A DNA stretch of 64,000 nucleotides from Bacillus sp. RO1 (GTDB taxonomy: Bacteria; Bacillota; Bacilli; Bacillales; Bacillaceae_I). The stretch is taken from the NCBI RefSeq assembly GCF_012524115.1, contig NZ_JAAZWB010000087.1:62001-126000 (forward strand), read 5' to 3'. Under the pieces are notes generated by a model that saw nothing but the letters and a program-made list of their open reading frames with translations, ran no database searches and was not told the origin of the DNA. The position numbers and the translations under genes were made by a program. Shown here piece by piece: positions 1 to 8,080 of this stretch (position 1 is the first letter of the stretch; each line of letters begins with the position of its first letter).

Positions 1-328
1 ATACCGAATTGCTAGCAATCATTGTAAAGACTATTTAAGGAGTTGGCATTATCGAAAGCTAATTCTCAATGAAAAACTATTGGACTATATACCTTCCAAA
101 TCAAAGGATGTGGAAGTAGAGGTTATATCCAAAAACGAAGAAGAAAGCCTGACCAATGCAGTAATGGGATTGCCTGTAAAATATCGTGAAGTGGTGGTCC
201 TTCATTACTATGAGGAACTTCCTTTGGCTGAAATTAGCAAGATTACCTCGGTTAATGTTAATACGATAAAAACAAGACTTAAACGCGCAAAAGAGATATT
301 AAAAGAACACTTGATAGAGGAGGTTTAA
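1..328 (+). CDS. ECF-type RNA polymerase sigma factor, C-terminal part (5' end outside window)
   Basis: The reading frame is open from the first bases of the window, so the gene starts upstream and only about 108 residues are visible. The last 55 residues are a sigma-70 region 4 helix-turn-helix: the LPVKYREVVVLHYYEELPL segment followed by the recognition helix NTIKTRLKRAKEIL. Such factors direct polymerase to small stress or envelope regulons. It lies 3 bp before the PadR-like gene and is probably co-transcribed with it and the FtsW-like gene. No anti-sigma factor is visible; the membrane protein or PadR-like product could fill that role, but this is inference. A TTG at position 80 is not a convincing start because the frame is coding upstream of it. 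Confidence 0.9.
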   Translation, partial: YRIASNHCKDYLRSWHYRKLILNEKLLDYIPSKSKDVEVEVISKNEEESLTNAVMGLPVKYREVVVLHYYEELPLAEISKITSVNVNTIKTRLKRAKEILKEHLIEEV

Positions 329-331
329 AGA

Positions 332-769
332 ATGAATGATCCATTTCTGAATTTCAAAAAGTCTATGAAAAAGAATGTTTTCAAGGATCTCTCTTTTACG
401 GAAGAAAGAAAAGCTAGAGTGAACGAAGCGATACAGTCCAAGCAATCATCCTCTACGCTTCAATCATTTAAGGAAGAAACCGTCCTTTCCATTTTGAAAT
501 CTCTACAAATGGAGTCCAAACATGGCTTTGAGATATCCACACAACTTTTCCAAAAAGAAGAACACAGCTTTTTACACAATGAAGGACAGCTATATACACT
601 TTTACATTTGTTAGAGAAAAAAGAAGTACTTACTTCTATGTGGAGAGAGGATAAGAAGTATTATGCACTAACTGCAAAAGGCCGGAAGTACTTGGCAGCC
701 GCCTCTAAAAAAGGATATGCCAAACAACCGTTTCTATTAAAAGAGATATTAGAGGAGGCCTCCTTATGA
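332..769 (+). CDS. PadR-like winged-helix transcriptional regulator
   Basis: A 145-residue protein. Residues about 45-130 look like a winged helix of the PadR group (ETVLSILKSLQ, HGFEI, LYTLLHLLEKKEVLTS, YYALTAKGRKYL). The first 45 residues are charged and do not belong to the usual PadR fold. The start ATG follows GAGGAGGT in the end of the sigma gene. The stop overlaps the next ATG (ATGA), so translation is coupled to the FtsW-like gene. PadR regulators are often encoded beside membrane proteins carrying a HAAS/permease-prefix domain, as here. Its DNA target is unknown; autoregulation of this operon is the simplest guess. Confidence 0.75.
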   Translation: MNDPFLNFKKSMKKNVFKDLSFTEERKARVNEAIQSKQSSSTLQSFKEETVLSILKSLQMESKHGFEISTQLFQKEEHSFLHNEGQLYTLLHLLEKKEVLTSMWREDKKYYALTAKGRKYLAAASKKGYAKQPFLLKEILEEASL

Positions 770-2064
770 GTTCGCCCATCTTTGATGAATTTTTAACAAA
801 AGTAATTTCAAAAGTAAAATCCAAAGAAGCTCACAGCATGATTAGAAAAGAGCTCCACCATCACCTTTTAGAACTAAGCCAGTCATTCCAGAATCGTGAG
901 GATTCCAAAGAAAAAGCAGAGGAAAAAGCCGTTCAAGAAATGGGAAATCCTTATTCAATTGGCGAAAAATTAAATAAGCTTCATAAACCTAGAATGGACT
1001 GGATGCTCATTATTCTATTTTTTATTATAGGTGCGATCAGCTTTCTCCCCTTAATCGGGAATGCACCTGGCTCATTATTTTTGAAACAGCAGGCAATTTG
1101 GTACAGCCTCGGAACAATCGTCCTGATTGCTTTTCTATTCTTTGATTATAGAAAACTGAGAAATTGGTGGTGGATTTTTTATAGTAGTGGCGTGCTTGTG
1201 CTTCTATACCTACCTGTATTCGGCCTTTCAGTAGGAGGAGTCAAGAGATGGATCTCAATTGGCGGATTTACGGTGGATGCGGCTACCATTTCTATGCTTT
1301 TGTTTTTCCTTGCATGGTCTGGTATTTTCACTAAACCTGACATGTTTAACGGCTGGAGACAAGTAATGATGTTTGGACTTTTCTGGATACCTTTCATTCT
1401 TTTCATGATGCTTCCTTCCTTTCCTTACAGTATTTTTTATTTTTTATGTGTATTAATGATGTTTATTTTTTCCCATATACGGAAAATGGGTGAGATCATC
1501 ATGATTACAGCAGAATTGACCACGTGCCTACTTTTTATTGTGCTGATTTTAATTACCTCTCGTGGTAGCCTTTTAAGTGAAAGATTTTTTTCTTTTCTTT
1601 CCCCTGAAGAATATTTTAATGGACCGGGTTATATGTACATCTTAATCAAGGGACTCCTTGCTGACGCAGGCTGGTTCGGAATTGGTCTAAATGGGAATAG
1701 TGCCATCCAAACCCTTCCGGACGCCCATACAGATTTCGCTTTCCCTTATCTTGTTTATTCACTCGGCTGGGCATTTGGAATAGCTCTTTGTATTTTACTG
1801 ATTGTTTTTATATGGAAAATTTCACGAAATGCAAGCAAGACGAAGGATACTTATGGAAGGATTTTAGTAGTAGGCGGAGTTACCTTAATTGCGGTTCCAG
1901 CCATATGGAACATTCTTATGGGGTTAGGCTTAGCACCAATAATAGGGGTATCTTTACCGTTTATCAGTTATGGCGGAACCACACTGATTTTTTATTCCGC
2001 GATTTTAGGGATTATTTTAAGTGTTTACAGACGGAAAGATATCGTCGAACCAAGTAAGATTTAG
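766..2064 (+). CDS. HAAS-domain FtsW/RodA/SpoVE family membrane protein
   Basis: A 432-residue protein. Residues 1-75 form a soluble helical HAAS/permease-prefix-like domain rich in charged residues. About ten membrane segments follow, from residue 80 on. SEDS-family signatures are visible: GGVKRWISIGGF near residue 155, and in the C-terminal third GLAPIIGVSLPFISYGG followed by TTLIF. Classical FtsW/RodA/SpoVE proteins are lipid II polymerases in cell-wall synthesis and lack the N-terminal soluble domain. The context (ECF sigma, PadR-like regulator) suggests an accessory SEDS protein induced by envelope stress rather than the main divisome enzyme. An intrinsic terminator follows. Confidence 0.85.
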   Translation: MSSPIFDEFLTKVISKVKSKEAHSMIRKELHHHLLELSQSFQNREDSKEKAEEKAVQEMGNPYSIGEKLNKLHKPRMDWMLIILFFIIGAISFLPLIGNAPGSLFLKQQAIWYSLGTIVLIAFLFFDYRKLRNWWWIFYSSGVLVLLYLPVFGLSVGGVKRWISIGGFTVDAATISMLLFFLAWSGIFTKPDMFNGWRQVMMFGLFWIPFILFMMLPSFPYSIFYFLCVLMMFIFSHIRKMGEIIMITAELTTCLLFIVLILITSRGSLLSERFFSFLSPEEYFNGPGYMYILIKGLLADAGWFGIGLNGNSAIQTLPDAHTDFAFPYLVYSLGWAFGIALCILLIVFIWKISRNASKTKDTYGRILVVGGVTLIAVPAIWNILMGLGLAPIIGVSLPFISYGGTTLIFYSAILGIILSVYRRKDIVEPSKI

Positions 2065-2074
2065 TTCTGAAATG

Positions 2075-2121
2075 AAAGGGCGGTTTCTACTGTGAGTAAT
2101 AGTAGTAACCTCCCTTTTATT
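2075..2121 (+). terminator. Terminator of the sigma-PadR-FtsW operon
   Basis: AAAGGG-CGGTT-CTACT pairs with AGTAG-AACC-CCCTTT, with small mismatches, and is followed by a T-rich tract. It begins about 10 nt after the stop of the FtsW-like gene. Confidence 0.7.
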
Positions 2122-2179
2122 ATTTGACTCTGTTAAAGTGTTAAAGCATATGGTTGATTTATGCAGCAACCTAGCTGGT

Positions 2180-2312
2180 GATTGGAGCAAAAGGCGAAGA
2201 CTCCTGAGGGAGCTAGCGCTAGGTGGAGACCCCGCAGGCGTAGCCGAGGAGGCTCCAGCAGTTCCCCCTAGGAAAGCGAAGCCATTTGCGGAAATCAAAA
2301 GCGGTGTTTAAC
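2180..2312 (+). repeat. Dispersed Bacillaceae-type repeat, full copy
   Basis: About 130 nt beginning GGAGCAAAAGGCGAAGACTC and ending near GGAAATCAAAAGCGGTGTTTA. The same sequence is present inverted and nearly identical at 24395-24535. The middle is strongly self-complementary (GGTGGAGACCCCG versus GAGGAGGCTCCAGC). It does not code for protein. I recognise this as an element dispersed in Bacillaceae genomes, without a known function. Confidence 0.7.
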
Positions 2313-2335
2313 CAATTTATAAAATCAAAGATTTT

Positions 2336-2420
2336 TCAGTGGCCTCCTCGCAAGCCGAGGAAGCTCCCCAAACGCCCCTAGGAAAGCGGACCCTAGTGCG
2401 TAAATCAACAGCGGTGTTTT
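2336..2420 (+). repeat. Partial copy of the same dispersed repeat
   Basis: Only the 3' half is present (CCTCCTCGCAAGCCGAGGAAGC through CCCCTAGGAAAGCGGA to AAATCAACAGCGGTGTTTTA). It sits 25 nt after the full copy and abuts the 3' end of the convergent YhgE-like gene, so it may serve as its terminator region. Confidence 0.55.
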
Positions 2421-2429
2421 ACAGAGCCT

Positions 2430-4238
2430 TTACATAAACAACTCTTTCAACAAAGTCCAGAATCCCTTCTTCTTCTCAGGCTCCGCTTCCTTCATTTTCT
2501 TCTCTTCCATCTTGATTGCCTCTGTTTTGATGACAAACTGAACGGAAGTTACTTTCTCATTCTCTTCAGAAACAAATGATACTGGTTTGAAATCCGACTT
2601 ATCGTATTCCTGAATCATCTTATCGACCTCGGCTTGCATTTTCGCAGGCAAATCTTTGGTTTCAGAATACAATTCCTCTGTTCCCTCAGATAACTCATTC
2701 ACTCCTGATGAAAGTTCACTCGTACCATCCGTCAAACCAATCAAGCCTGTGTGAAGTTGTGAATAGGATGTGGATAGCTCGCCAACACCATTTGTATAAT
2801 TTACTAGCCCGGAGTGGAACTGACTATAGTTGGCTGCTAATGTTTCCATGCCTTTTGTCAGCTCTGCCAACCCGCTCAAATCTGTTTCCTCTAGTGAAGC
2901 CGATAGCTCATCCGCAATCGTCGTCAACGTGCCACTTATCCCTCTTACTGCTCCATCGACTTGCCTCAAGGATGGCTCCACCGCCGCAAATGCTTCCCGC
3001 ACCTGTGCATAAGTCCCTTTTACCTTTTGAGCAGCTGCATAATTGGCTGCCAACTTATCCACAACGGCAGGGTCTGCACCGCTCTCATATAACCCGGCAA
3101 TCTCTTCTTCGGATAGGTCTCCTGCAGGAATTTCTGTAATTGCACCATCTAGTGAGGCGTATGCCCCCGCGTAGTTCTCCTGTAACTTAACAAGACCATC
3201 CGCCGTATCATTCAAGCCTTTTGCAAGCTCACGCAATCCAGCCGGCAATTCGGTCAAACTGCTCAGATCAACGTCGGCCGCACCAGCGGATAGTTCCTGG
3301 TTGATTGTTCCTAACGCTTCTTTTATTGAACTCGATGCGCCGACAAGTTCAGAAGACGATCCACTCAGCTGATTAATGCCATTTTTATATTGTGCAGAGC
3401 CATCACGAAGTTTTGCGGCCCCGTTGTTCAACTCAGAAACCCCGTCCTCCAGCTGGCCAACGCCATCATTCAATTGCCCAATGGCATCAGACAGCTCCGC
3501 CATATCATCGGTCATCCCTTCCGTTCCGGTTGTATCAATCGGAAGGCTGGAAGGGACTGCGGCAATCTCGACACCGTTAAATTCAAAGTTTTCCACATCC
3601 GCTTCCACACGAAGCTGCTCTTCTTTTCCAGGCATCACCGTAAACGTGATTTGTTTATTTTTCCCGACATTCGCCTGCATGCCACCAGAGGATGCTTCGA
3701 TATTCTTATACGTATTCGGCAGTGTCAGGGAGATTTGCAGCAAATAATTTTCATAAAAGACTGATGGAACGTTGTTGTTAGCCGCTGTCTCGACTTGTAC
3801 TTCTACATGACCGCTTTCCCCTGCAAGCTCTTCAGGTTCCACTTCGCGTCCATCCAAAAGATACGTAACCGTCACATCCCAAGGCAGTTCCGTTCCTTCT
3901 TCCAAGTCCCCTTGGTAGTAGAACTTCCCTTCCTGTTCCACATCGGCCACAACTCGCTCGCCTTCTTTCTCAAGCTTCGTCATGTCCGTCAGGTTTTTCA
4001 CTGTTTTATACTCACCAAAATCGAGTATTTCCCCAGCTTTCGCAACCTCAAGGGTATTCACGACATAGATTGGGCCAAGGTCTCCGTTTGCTTTCAGTGT
4101 GGCATAGACCACTTCTTCCTTAGTCCGGACATTCCGTTGATCCTTAGCGTAAACCTCACTCGCATTCCCAAGAAATGAAGGCAAGAAAAGCATTCCGGCA
4201 AGTGTAACATAAAGTACTTTTTTCTTTCTCATCATCAC
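2430..4238 (-). CDS. YhgE/Pip-like exported protein with heptad-type GV repeats
   Basis: A 602-residue protein with an N-terminal signal or anchor (residues 1-31). The N-terminal half is beta-rich. Residues about 240-530 hold the repeated L.DGV..L.DGV.ELN.G motif typical of YhgE/Pip-family extracytoplasmic stalks (QLNDGVGQLEDGVSELNNGA). No C-terminal membrane block as in full YhgE proteins is seen; the protein ends in a basic WTLLKELF segment. It overlaps the upstream transporter gene by 4 nt, so the two are co-translated and probably act as one envelope complex. Substrate is unknown; such pairs are linked to export of lipophilic compounds or ESX-like secretion. Confidence 0.75.
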   Translation of the reverse strand: MMMRKKKVLYVTLAGMLFLPSFLGNASEVYAKDQRNVRTKEEVVYATLKANGDLGPIYVVNTLEVAKAGEILDFGEYKTVKNLTDMTKLEKEGERVVADVEQEGKFYYQGDLEEGTELPWDVTVTYLLDGREVEPEELAGESGHVEVQVETAANNNVPSVFYENYLLQISLTLPNTYKNIEASSGGMQANVGKNKQITFTVMPGKEEQLRVEADVENFEFNGVEIAAVPSSLPIDTTGTEGMTDDMAELSDAIGQLNDGVGQLEDGVSELNNGAAKLRDGSAQYKNGINQLSGSSSELVGASSSIKEALGTINQELSAGAADVDLSSLTELPAGLRELAKGLNDTADGLVKLQENYAGAYASLDGAITEIPAGDLSEEEIAGLYESGADPAVVDKLAANYAAAQKVKGTYAQVREAFAAVEPSLRQVDGAVRGISGTLTTIADELSASLEETDLSGLAELTKGMETLAANYSQFHSGLVNYTNGVGELSTSYSQLHTGLIGLTDGTSELSSGVNELSEGTEELYSETKDLPAKMQAEVDKMIQEYDKSDFKPVSFVSEENEKVTSVQFVIKTEAIKMEEKKMKEAEPEKKKGFWTLLKELFM

Positions 4239-6289
4239 TTCTCCTCTTTAAAATTGGATTTATAGGTAGTTTTCTTGATGAACCTATCACACACAAGCAG
4301 CATCGCCGGCAGGAAGAACAACACCATGATAAACGCCAGCAACGCCCCTCTTCCTAGTAACAGACCAATCGAGCCGACAATCGGGTTAGAAGACGTAATC
4401 CATAAAATAAACCCGACACTTGAAAGGATGGCTGCTGAGATGGAAATCGAGAAGGTCTTCTCATCCAACGTTTTAATGATGGCCTTCCTCGCAGACATTT
4501 CCTTGCGATGGTGCGTGTAGGCTTCTGTAAATAAGATTCCATAATCCACCGTTGCCGCTAGCTGCACTGTACTGATGATGAGGTATCCCACGAACACCAG
4601 CGATGTTTGTGAGAAATACGGAATGGATAAGTTTATCCACACAGACGACTGAATGGCCAGTAACAATACAACCGGTATGGAAATCGACCGGAAACCTATC
4701 AATAACACGATGGCAATCGTCACGACCGTCAGTACATTGACCAAGATATTATCTTTAGTTACCGTTTTTTTGATATCATTTAGGGTCACACTCTCCCCAA
4801 GGCTGAGCGCGGAATCCCCGTAATATGCCGATGCGGCTTTATCCACATTTTCCACAATCGCAAACGGAATGTCCCCTTCTGTCGCCTGGTTGGTGTTGAT
4901 AACGATCCGGCTATAATTTTCCGAGTAAAATTCATTCCGAACTTCTTCGTCCAAGTACTCTGGTGGAATTACCGGATCGACCATATTCACGTAGGACACC
5001 ACACTTGTGACATAATCCATTGCTTCAAGTTCTGCCACAAGCTCCTCCTCTTTTGCCACCTCACCTTTTGGTACCAAGAGGACAATAGGTGTGATCTCAC
5101 CAAACGATTCATTGATTTTCTTATAGTCCGCTCCTGCTCTTGTATGGTCTGGCAGTTCACCAAATCCATATGTAAAAGAAGTATTGGTCTGTGCGAGGAA
5201 CGCAGGCACCAATAATGCAAGCACAATAAGTAAACTAGGAACCCTTAACTTCACCACGAAGTTCCCAATTCCCTCAAAGCTTGGAATGAAGCTCTTATGT
5301 TGCGTCTTATCCATCCATTTATAAAAGAACAGCGTTAATGCTGGGAGGAATACCATTACACTGATAAAACTCAGCACGATTCCTTTTACCAGATTCAACC
5401 CAAGGTCAGAACCAATCTCAAAATCCATAAACGTCAGAGCGATAAATCCGAAAAATGTTGTCGCTGCACTTGCCGTAATGGCCGGAAACGATTTTTTCAT
5501 CGCAAGCTCCATGGCCTCTTCAGGATTGTTGGTTTTTTTACGATATTCTGAAAAGCTGTGTAGGAGGAACACTGCATAATCAAGCGATACGGCAAGCTGT
5601 AAAATTGGCGCCACAGACTGCGTCACAAAGGAAACCTCTCCAATAAAAATGTTGGTTCCTAGGTTTATCAAGACAGATACCCCAATTGCTGTAAGGAAGA
5701 ATATCGGCTCCACCCAAGATGTTGTGGAGATGACCAGAATGAAAATAATGATAGGCACAAGCAGCATGGCCGCATACATGGATTCGTTTCCGGCCATTTT
5801 TTGTGAGGTTGCGGTATTAATAGCTTCCCCCGCAATCGCGCCATTTTCCCCAATTAATTCATAGATGGCATCTGTGATCGCCACCTCATCCCCACTGCGG
5901 ACGCTGATAGAAAATAAGGCATTTCCGTCCTTGTAGTAACTTTCCACCATCTCCTGATCCGCTATTTCAAGTGGCGTTTTCAAGTCGACCACATCATCAA
6001 GCCAGATCACTTCGGCCACTCCATCGATAGCTTCTAATTTTTCTTTATACGAAACGGCCTCCTGTATCGTCACATCGGATATCATGACCCTCGTATCCGG
6101 CACAGAGCCTGTAAATTCTTTTTCCATGATCTCCATGGCCTTTGTCGATTGGGCATCATCCGGCAGATAATCTACCATATTATAATTGACCGAGACAAAA
6201 AACTGCGCCACGGTCGAGATGATGGTCACCAACGCAAACACAATTAAAACAGCCTTTTTATGTTTTATAATACGTGATGCAATATTTAT
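4235..6289 (-). CDS. MMPL/RND-family transporter with apparent ATA start codon
   Basis: About 684 residues. The fold is two repeats of one membrane helix, an extracytoplasmic domain, then five or six membrane helices, as in MMPL proteins; the VSVNYNMVDYLPDDAQS segment after helix 1 is typical. A GTG at 6241 is open but would cut off the first helix. The coding frame extends upstream as NIASRIIKHKKAVLIV to an in-frame TGA at 6296-6298 with no ATG, GTG or TTG. The expected first codon before NIASR is ATA at 6289-6287, placed 10 nt after a GAGAGG ribosome site. The ATG at 6299 is out of frame. Divergent from the TetR gene, which likely represses it. Confidence 0.8.
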   Translation of the reverse strand: MNIASRIIKHKKAVLIVFALVTIISTVAQFFVSVNYNMVDYLPDDAQSTKAMEIMEKEFTGSVPDTRVMISDVTIQEAVSYKEKLEAIDGVAEVIWLDDVVDLKTPLEIADQEMVESYYKDGNALFSISVRSGDEVAITDAIYELIGENGAIAGEAINTATSQKMAGNESMYAAMLLVPIIIFILVISTTSWVEPIFFLTAIGVSVLINLGTNIFIGEVSFVTQSVAPILQLAVSLDYAVFLLHSFSEYRKKTNNPEEAMELAMKKSFPAITASAATTFFGFIALTFMDFEIGSDLGLNLVKGIVLSFISVMVFLPALTLFFYKWMDKTQHKSFIPSFEGIGNFVVKLRVPSLLIVLALLVPAFLAQTNTSFTYGFGELPDHTRAGADYKKINESFGEITPIVLLVPKGEVAKEEELVAELEAMDYVTSVVSYVNMVDPVIPPEYLDEEVRNEFYSENYSRIVINTNQATEGDIPFAIVENVDKAASAYYGDSALSLGESVTLNDIKKTVTKDNILVNVLTVVTIAIVLLIGFRSISIPVVLLLAIQSSVWINLSIPYFSQTSLVFVGYLIISTVQLAATVDYGILFTEAYTHHRKEMSARKAIIKTLDEKTFSISISAAILSSVGFILWITSSNPIVGSIGLLLGRGALLAFIMVLFFLPAMLLVCDRFIKKTTYKSNFKEEK

Positions 6290-6391
6290 CGTTGTTCATC
6301 CTCTCTTGTGTCGTACCCCTTTTCATCTTATTATTATATTAGACACCGTGTTGGGTATTCAACAGACAGTTGGGTTCTGAGTGTTAGATAG

Positions 6392-6416
6392 ACAACAAAT
6401 TGTTTTATTGTGTTGT
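6392..6416. promoter_or_regulatory. Possible TetR operator
   Basis: ACAACA and TGTTGT form 6-bp inverted arms around a 13-bp AT-rich centre between the divergent MMPL operon and the TetR gene, 19 bp before the TetR start. Position and symmetry fit a TetR operator; the sequence alone does not prove it. Confidence 0.35.
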
Positions 6417-6434
6417 TTTTTAAGAAAGGTAGTG

Positions 6435-7010
6435 ATGAAGATGAGCGAAAAAATGGATAGAAGAAAGCAGTACACACGCAAGGTGCTGAAGGAAAGTTTG
6501 TTAGATTTATTAAAGGAAAAATCCATTGCAAGCATTACCATAAAAGAGATATGTACAAAAGCCGATATAAACCGCTCCACCTTCTATGCCCACTATTCCA
6601 GTCAATACGACCTCCTCGATTCCATTGACGACGAATTCACCGAGGACATGGTCAAAACGCTTAACCAATATAATTTCTCAAAAGAAGACGAGGCATACCA
6701 AATGACCGAGAAAATCTTTGAATACATTGCTTCAAAAAGTGATATTTGTTGTATTCTGTTAAGCGAAAACACCGAAGTGCAATTCCAGAAAAAAGGCATG
6801 ATGATCGCGAAGGAATACATTTTAAAGAATTTTATTCCTAGTAAACAAATCGACGCGGAGACCTTTGAATATCTAAGTATATTCTTTGTGAGTGGGAGTA
6901 TTTATATGATAAAGAATTGGTTGGAGAGTGGGATGAACAAGACACCTAAGGAGATGGCCGGGTTGCTGAATGAGTTTTTGAACCGTGGGTTGAGGGGACA
7001 GGTTCGGTGA
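6435..7010 (+). CDS. TetR/AcrR family transcriptional regulator
   Basis: About 191 residues. The N-terminal HTH reads SITIKEICTKADINRSTFYAHY, diagnostic of TetR repressors; the rest is the all-helical ligand domain. The frame is open further upstream, but the AAGAAAGGT ribosome site at 6422-6430 selects ATG 6435 (or ATG 6441). It is divergent from the MMPL-YhgE-like operon and probably represses it until a lipophilic inducer binds. The last residues (GLRGQVR) and the TGA stop are supplied by a REP-like copy, so the original C-terminus may have been altered by that insertion. Confidence 0.88.
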   Translation: MKMSEKMDRRKQYTRKVLKESLLDLLKEKSIASITIKEICTKADINRSTFYAHYSSQYDLLDSIDDEFTEDMVKTLNQYNFSKEDEAYQMTEKIFEYIASKSDICCILLSENTEVQFQKKGMMIAKEYILKNFIPSKQIDAETFEYLSIFFVSGSIYMIKNWLESGMNKTPKEMAGLLNEFLNRGLRGQVR

Positions 7011-7015
7011 CCCAG
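6990..7015 (+). repeat. REP-like element copy 1, overlapping tetR 3' end
   Basis: Reads TTGAGGGGACAGGTTCGGTG then ACCCAG. It matches the window-wide consensus GAGGGGACAGGCACGGTGAC plus CCA, and provides the stop codon of the TetR gene. Confidence 0.7.
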
Positions 7016-7047
7016 AGATGGTTTTGGGAAGAGGGAAAGTAAATTGT

Positions 7048-7203
7048 GGGCTTTGGAAAATAAAACAGGTGTAACGGAAAATAAATCGGTGGTTTTGGAA
7101 AATAAATTGGGCCTAACGGAAAATAAACTGCAACTTTGGAAAATAAAATCACCTGAACGGAAAATAAATACCCGCTTTTGGAAAATAAGTCACCCCAACG
7201 GAC
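7048..7203 (+). repeat. Phased 21-nt repeat array A (8 units)
   Basis: GGAAAATAAA-type cores start at 7055, 7076, 7097, 7118, 7138, 7159, 7180 and 7200 (the last is degenerate), a period of 20-21 nt. Cores alternate strictly between a TTTGGAAAATAA and an AACGGAAAATAA context. The 10-11 nt between cores are not conserved. Frames through it are low-complexity and not convincing genes. Confidence 0.75.
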
Positions 7204-7303
7204 CATATCCCCCTCAATTGGGGCTAGCTCGTCATCCATTGGTCCCTTAATCTCCCACTTAAACTACCAAACTGGCTGATTCTCAAGACTTTCTAGCTCA
7301 TAA

Positions 7304-7334
7304 AGAAAAAACAAGACCCCAACTCAGGTCTTGT
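7304..7334 (-). terminator. Terminator of the VOC gene
   Basis: On the minus strand ACAAGACC pairs with GGTCTTGT, followed by TTTTTTC, starting about 13 nt after the VOC stop codon. Confidence 0.8.
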
Positions 7335-7346
7335 CTCTAACTTTAT

Positions 7347-7742
7347 CTATTTTGCATTCTGGTCTGGCTGATGGATACCAAACACATTGCCTTCTGTGTC
7401 CATGTAGTAACCCTGCCACGCCATTCCAGGCAACGCATGCTTTGGCAAAGCCACTTTACCGCCGTTCTCAAGTATCAATTTTTCCGTTACATCGTACTCC
7501 TCCACACCCATTGTGCAGGCAAAACCATTTAGAGGTTGATTGGCCTCAGGCGCAGCACCTTTGCGTTTCATCAACGCACCATTGATCCCTGGCGCTCCTT
7601 CGTCCCCTGTAACCGCTCCAAAATAAGGAGTTCCAGCATATTCGCTCCAATCTTGAAACGTCCAACCGAACACCTCTCCATAAAACCCCTTCGCACGCTC
7701 CATGTCATCCACATGAATTTCGAAATGAATTAATCTTCCCAT
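7347..7742 (-). CDS. VOC-superfamily (glyoxalase/bleomycin-resistance fold) protein
   Basis: A 131-residue single-domain protein with the paired beta-alpha-beta-beta-beta units of VOC proteins: IHFEIHVDDMERAKGFYGEVFGW at the start, and YYMDTEGNVFGIHQPD at the end with the conserved D-x-x-G-N. Metal ligand candidates are H6 and the C-terminal D/E and H residues. Such proteins are lyases, dioxygenases or drug-binding proteins; the substrate cannot be read from sequence. Start ATG follows TAGGAGGGG. Monocistronic, with its own terminator. Confidence 0.85.
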   Translation of the reverse strand: MGRLIHFEIHVDDMERAKGFYGEVFGWTFQDWSEYAGTPYFGAVTGDEGAPGINGALMKRKGAAPEANQPLNGFACTMGVEEYDVTEKLILENGGKVALPKHALPGMAWQGYYMDTEGNVFGIHQPDQNAK

Positions 7743-7859
7743 AGTACCCCTCCTACTAGATTAATTTTACAAATATGTACCAACTTACCTCTCTATCATA
7801 AATCATTGATAGACAAGGGTTCAATAAGTAGTTAGGAAGAAATAGGAATTCTCTTTGGG

Positions 7860-7885
7860 TTGAGGGGACAGGCACGCAGACCCAG
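7860..7885 (+). repeat. REP-like element copy 2
   Basis: TTGAGGGGACAGGCACGCAG then ACCCAG, intergenic, 50 nt before phased array B. Confidence 0.7.
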
Positions 7886-7929
7886 TGTATGGAATGTCCT
7901 TTAATATATGGGGGGTTTTTGACGTACTT

Positions 7930-8032
7930 TGTCGAATGGCAAATATATTGCCTAAAGTCGCTAATAAAATAAGAAAACGGCAAATAAATTCAAGAGTTTG
8001 GACAATAAATCCAGTAGTTGGACAATAAACTT
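7930..8032 (+). repeat. Phased 20-21 nt repeat array B (5 units)
   Basis: Core dinucleotides (GG, or CG in unit 2) fall at 7938, 7959, 7979, 8000 and 8020. Units resemble GGCAAATAAA and GGACAATAAA. It opens with the header TTTGTCGAATGGCA, which array C shares. No gene is seen in the rest of the 7743-8080 interval apart from the REP copy and a terminator. Confidence 0.7.
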
Positions 8033-8051
8033 ACCCGCCACCCCCACCAAA

Positions 8052-8080
8052 CCAAAAGGAGCCATGCATTTTGGCTCCCA
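8052..8080 (-). terminator. Terminator of the MFS gene
   Basis: On the minus strand GGAGCCA pairs with TGGCTCC, followed by TTTTGGTTTGG; directly after the MFS stop codon. Confidence 0.7.

Noticed and set aside
3376-3764. Three overlapping plus-strand frames in the YhgE-like gene
   Set aside because: Antisense to a well-supported gene; no ribosome sites or recognisable domains.
6241-6243. GTG 6241 as start of the MMPL gene
   Set aside because: It would remove the N-terminal part of the first membrane helix and has no ribosome site; the coding frame continues upstream.
7048-7203. CRISPR-like array
   Set aside because: Cores are about 10 nt and gaps 10-11 nt, too short for repeats and spacers, and there are no cas genes.
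6946-7239. Minus-strand protein over array A
   Set aside because: YFP.PIYFP repeats come from the phased DNA repeat; overlaps the TetR end.
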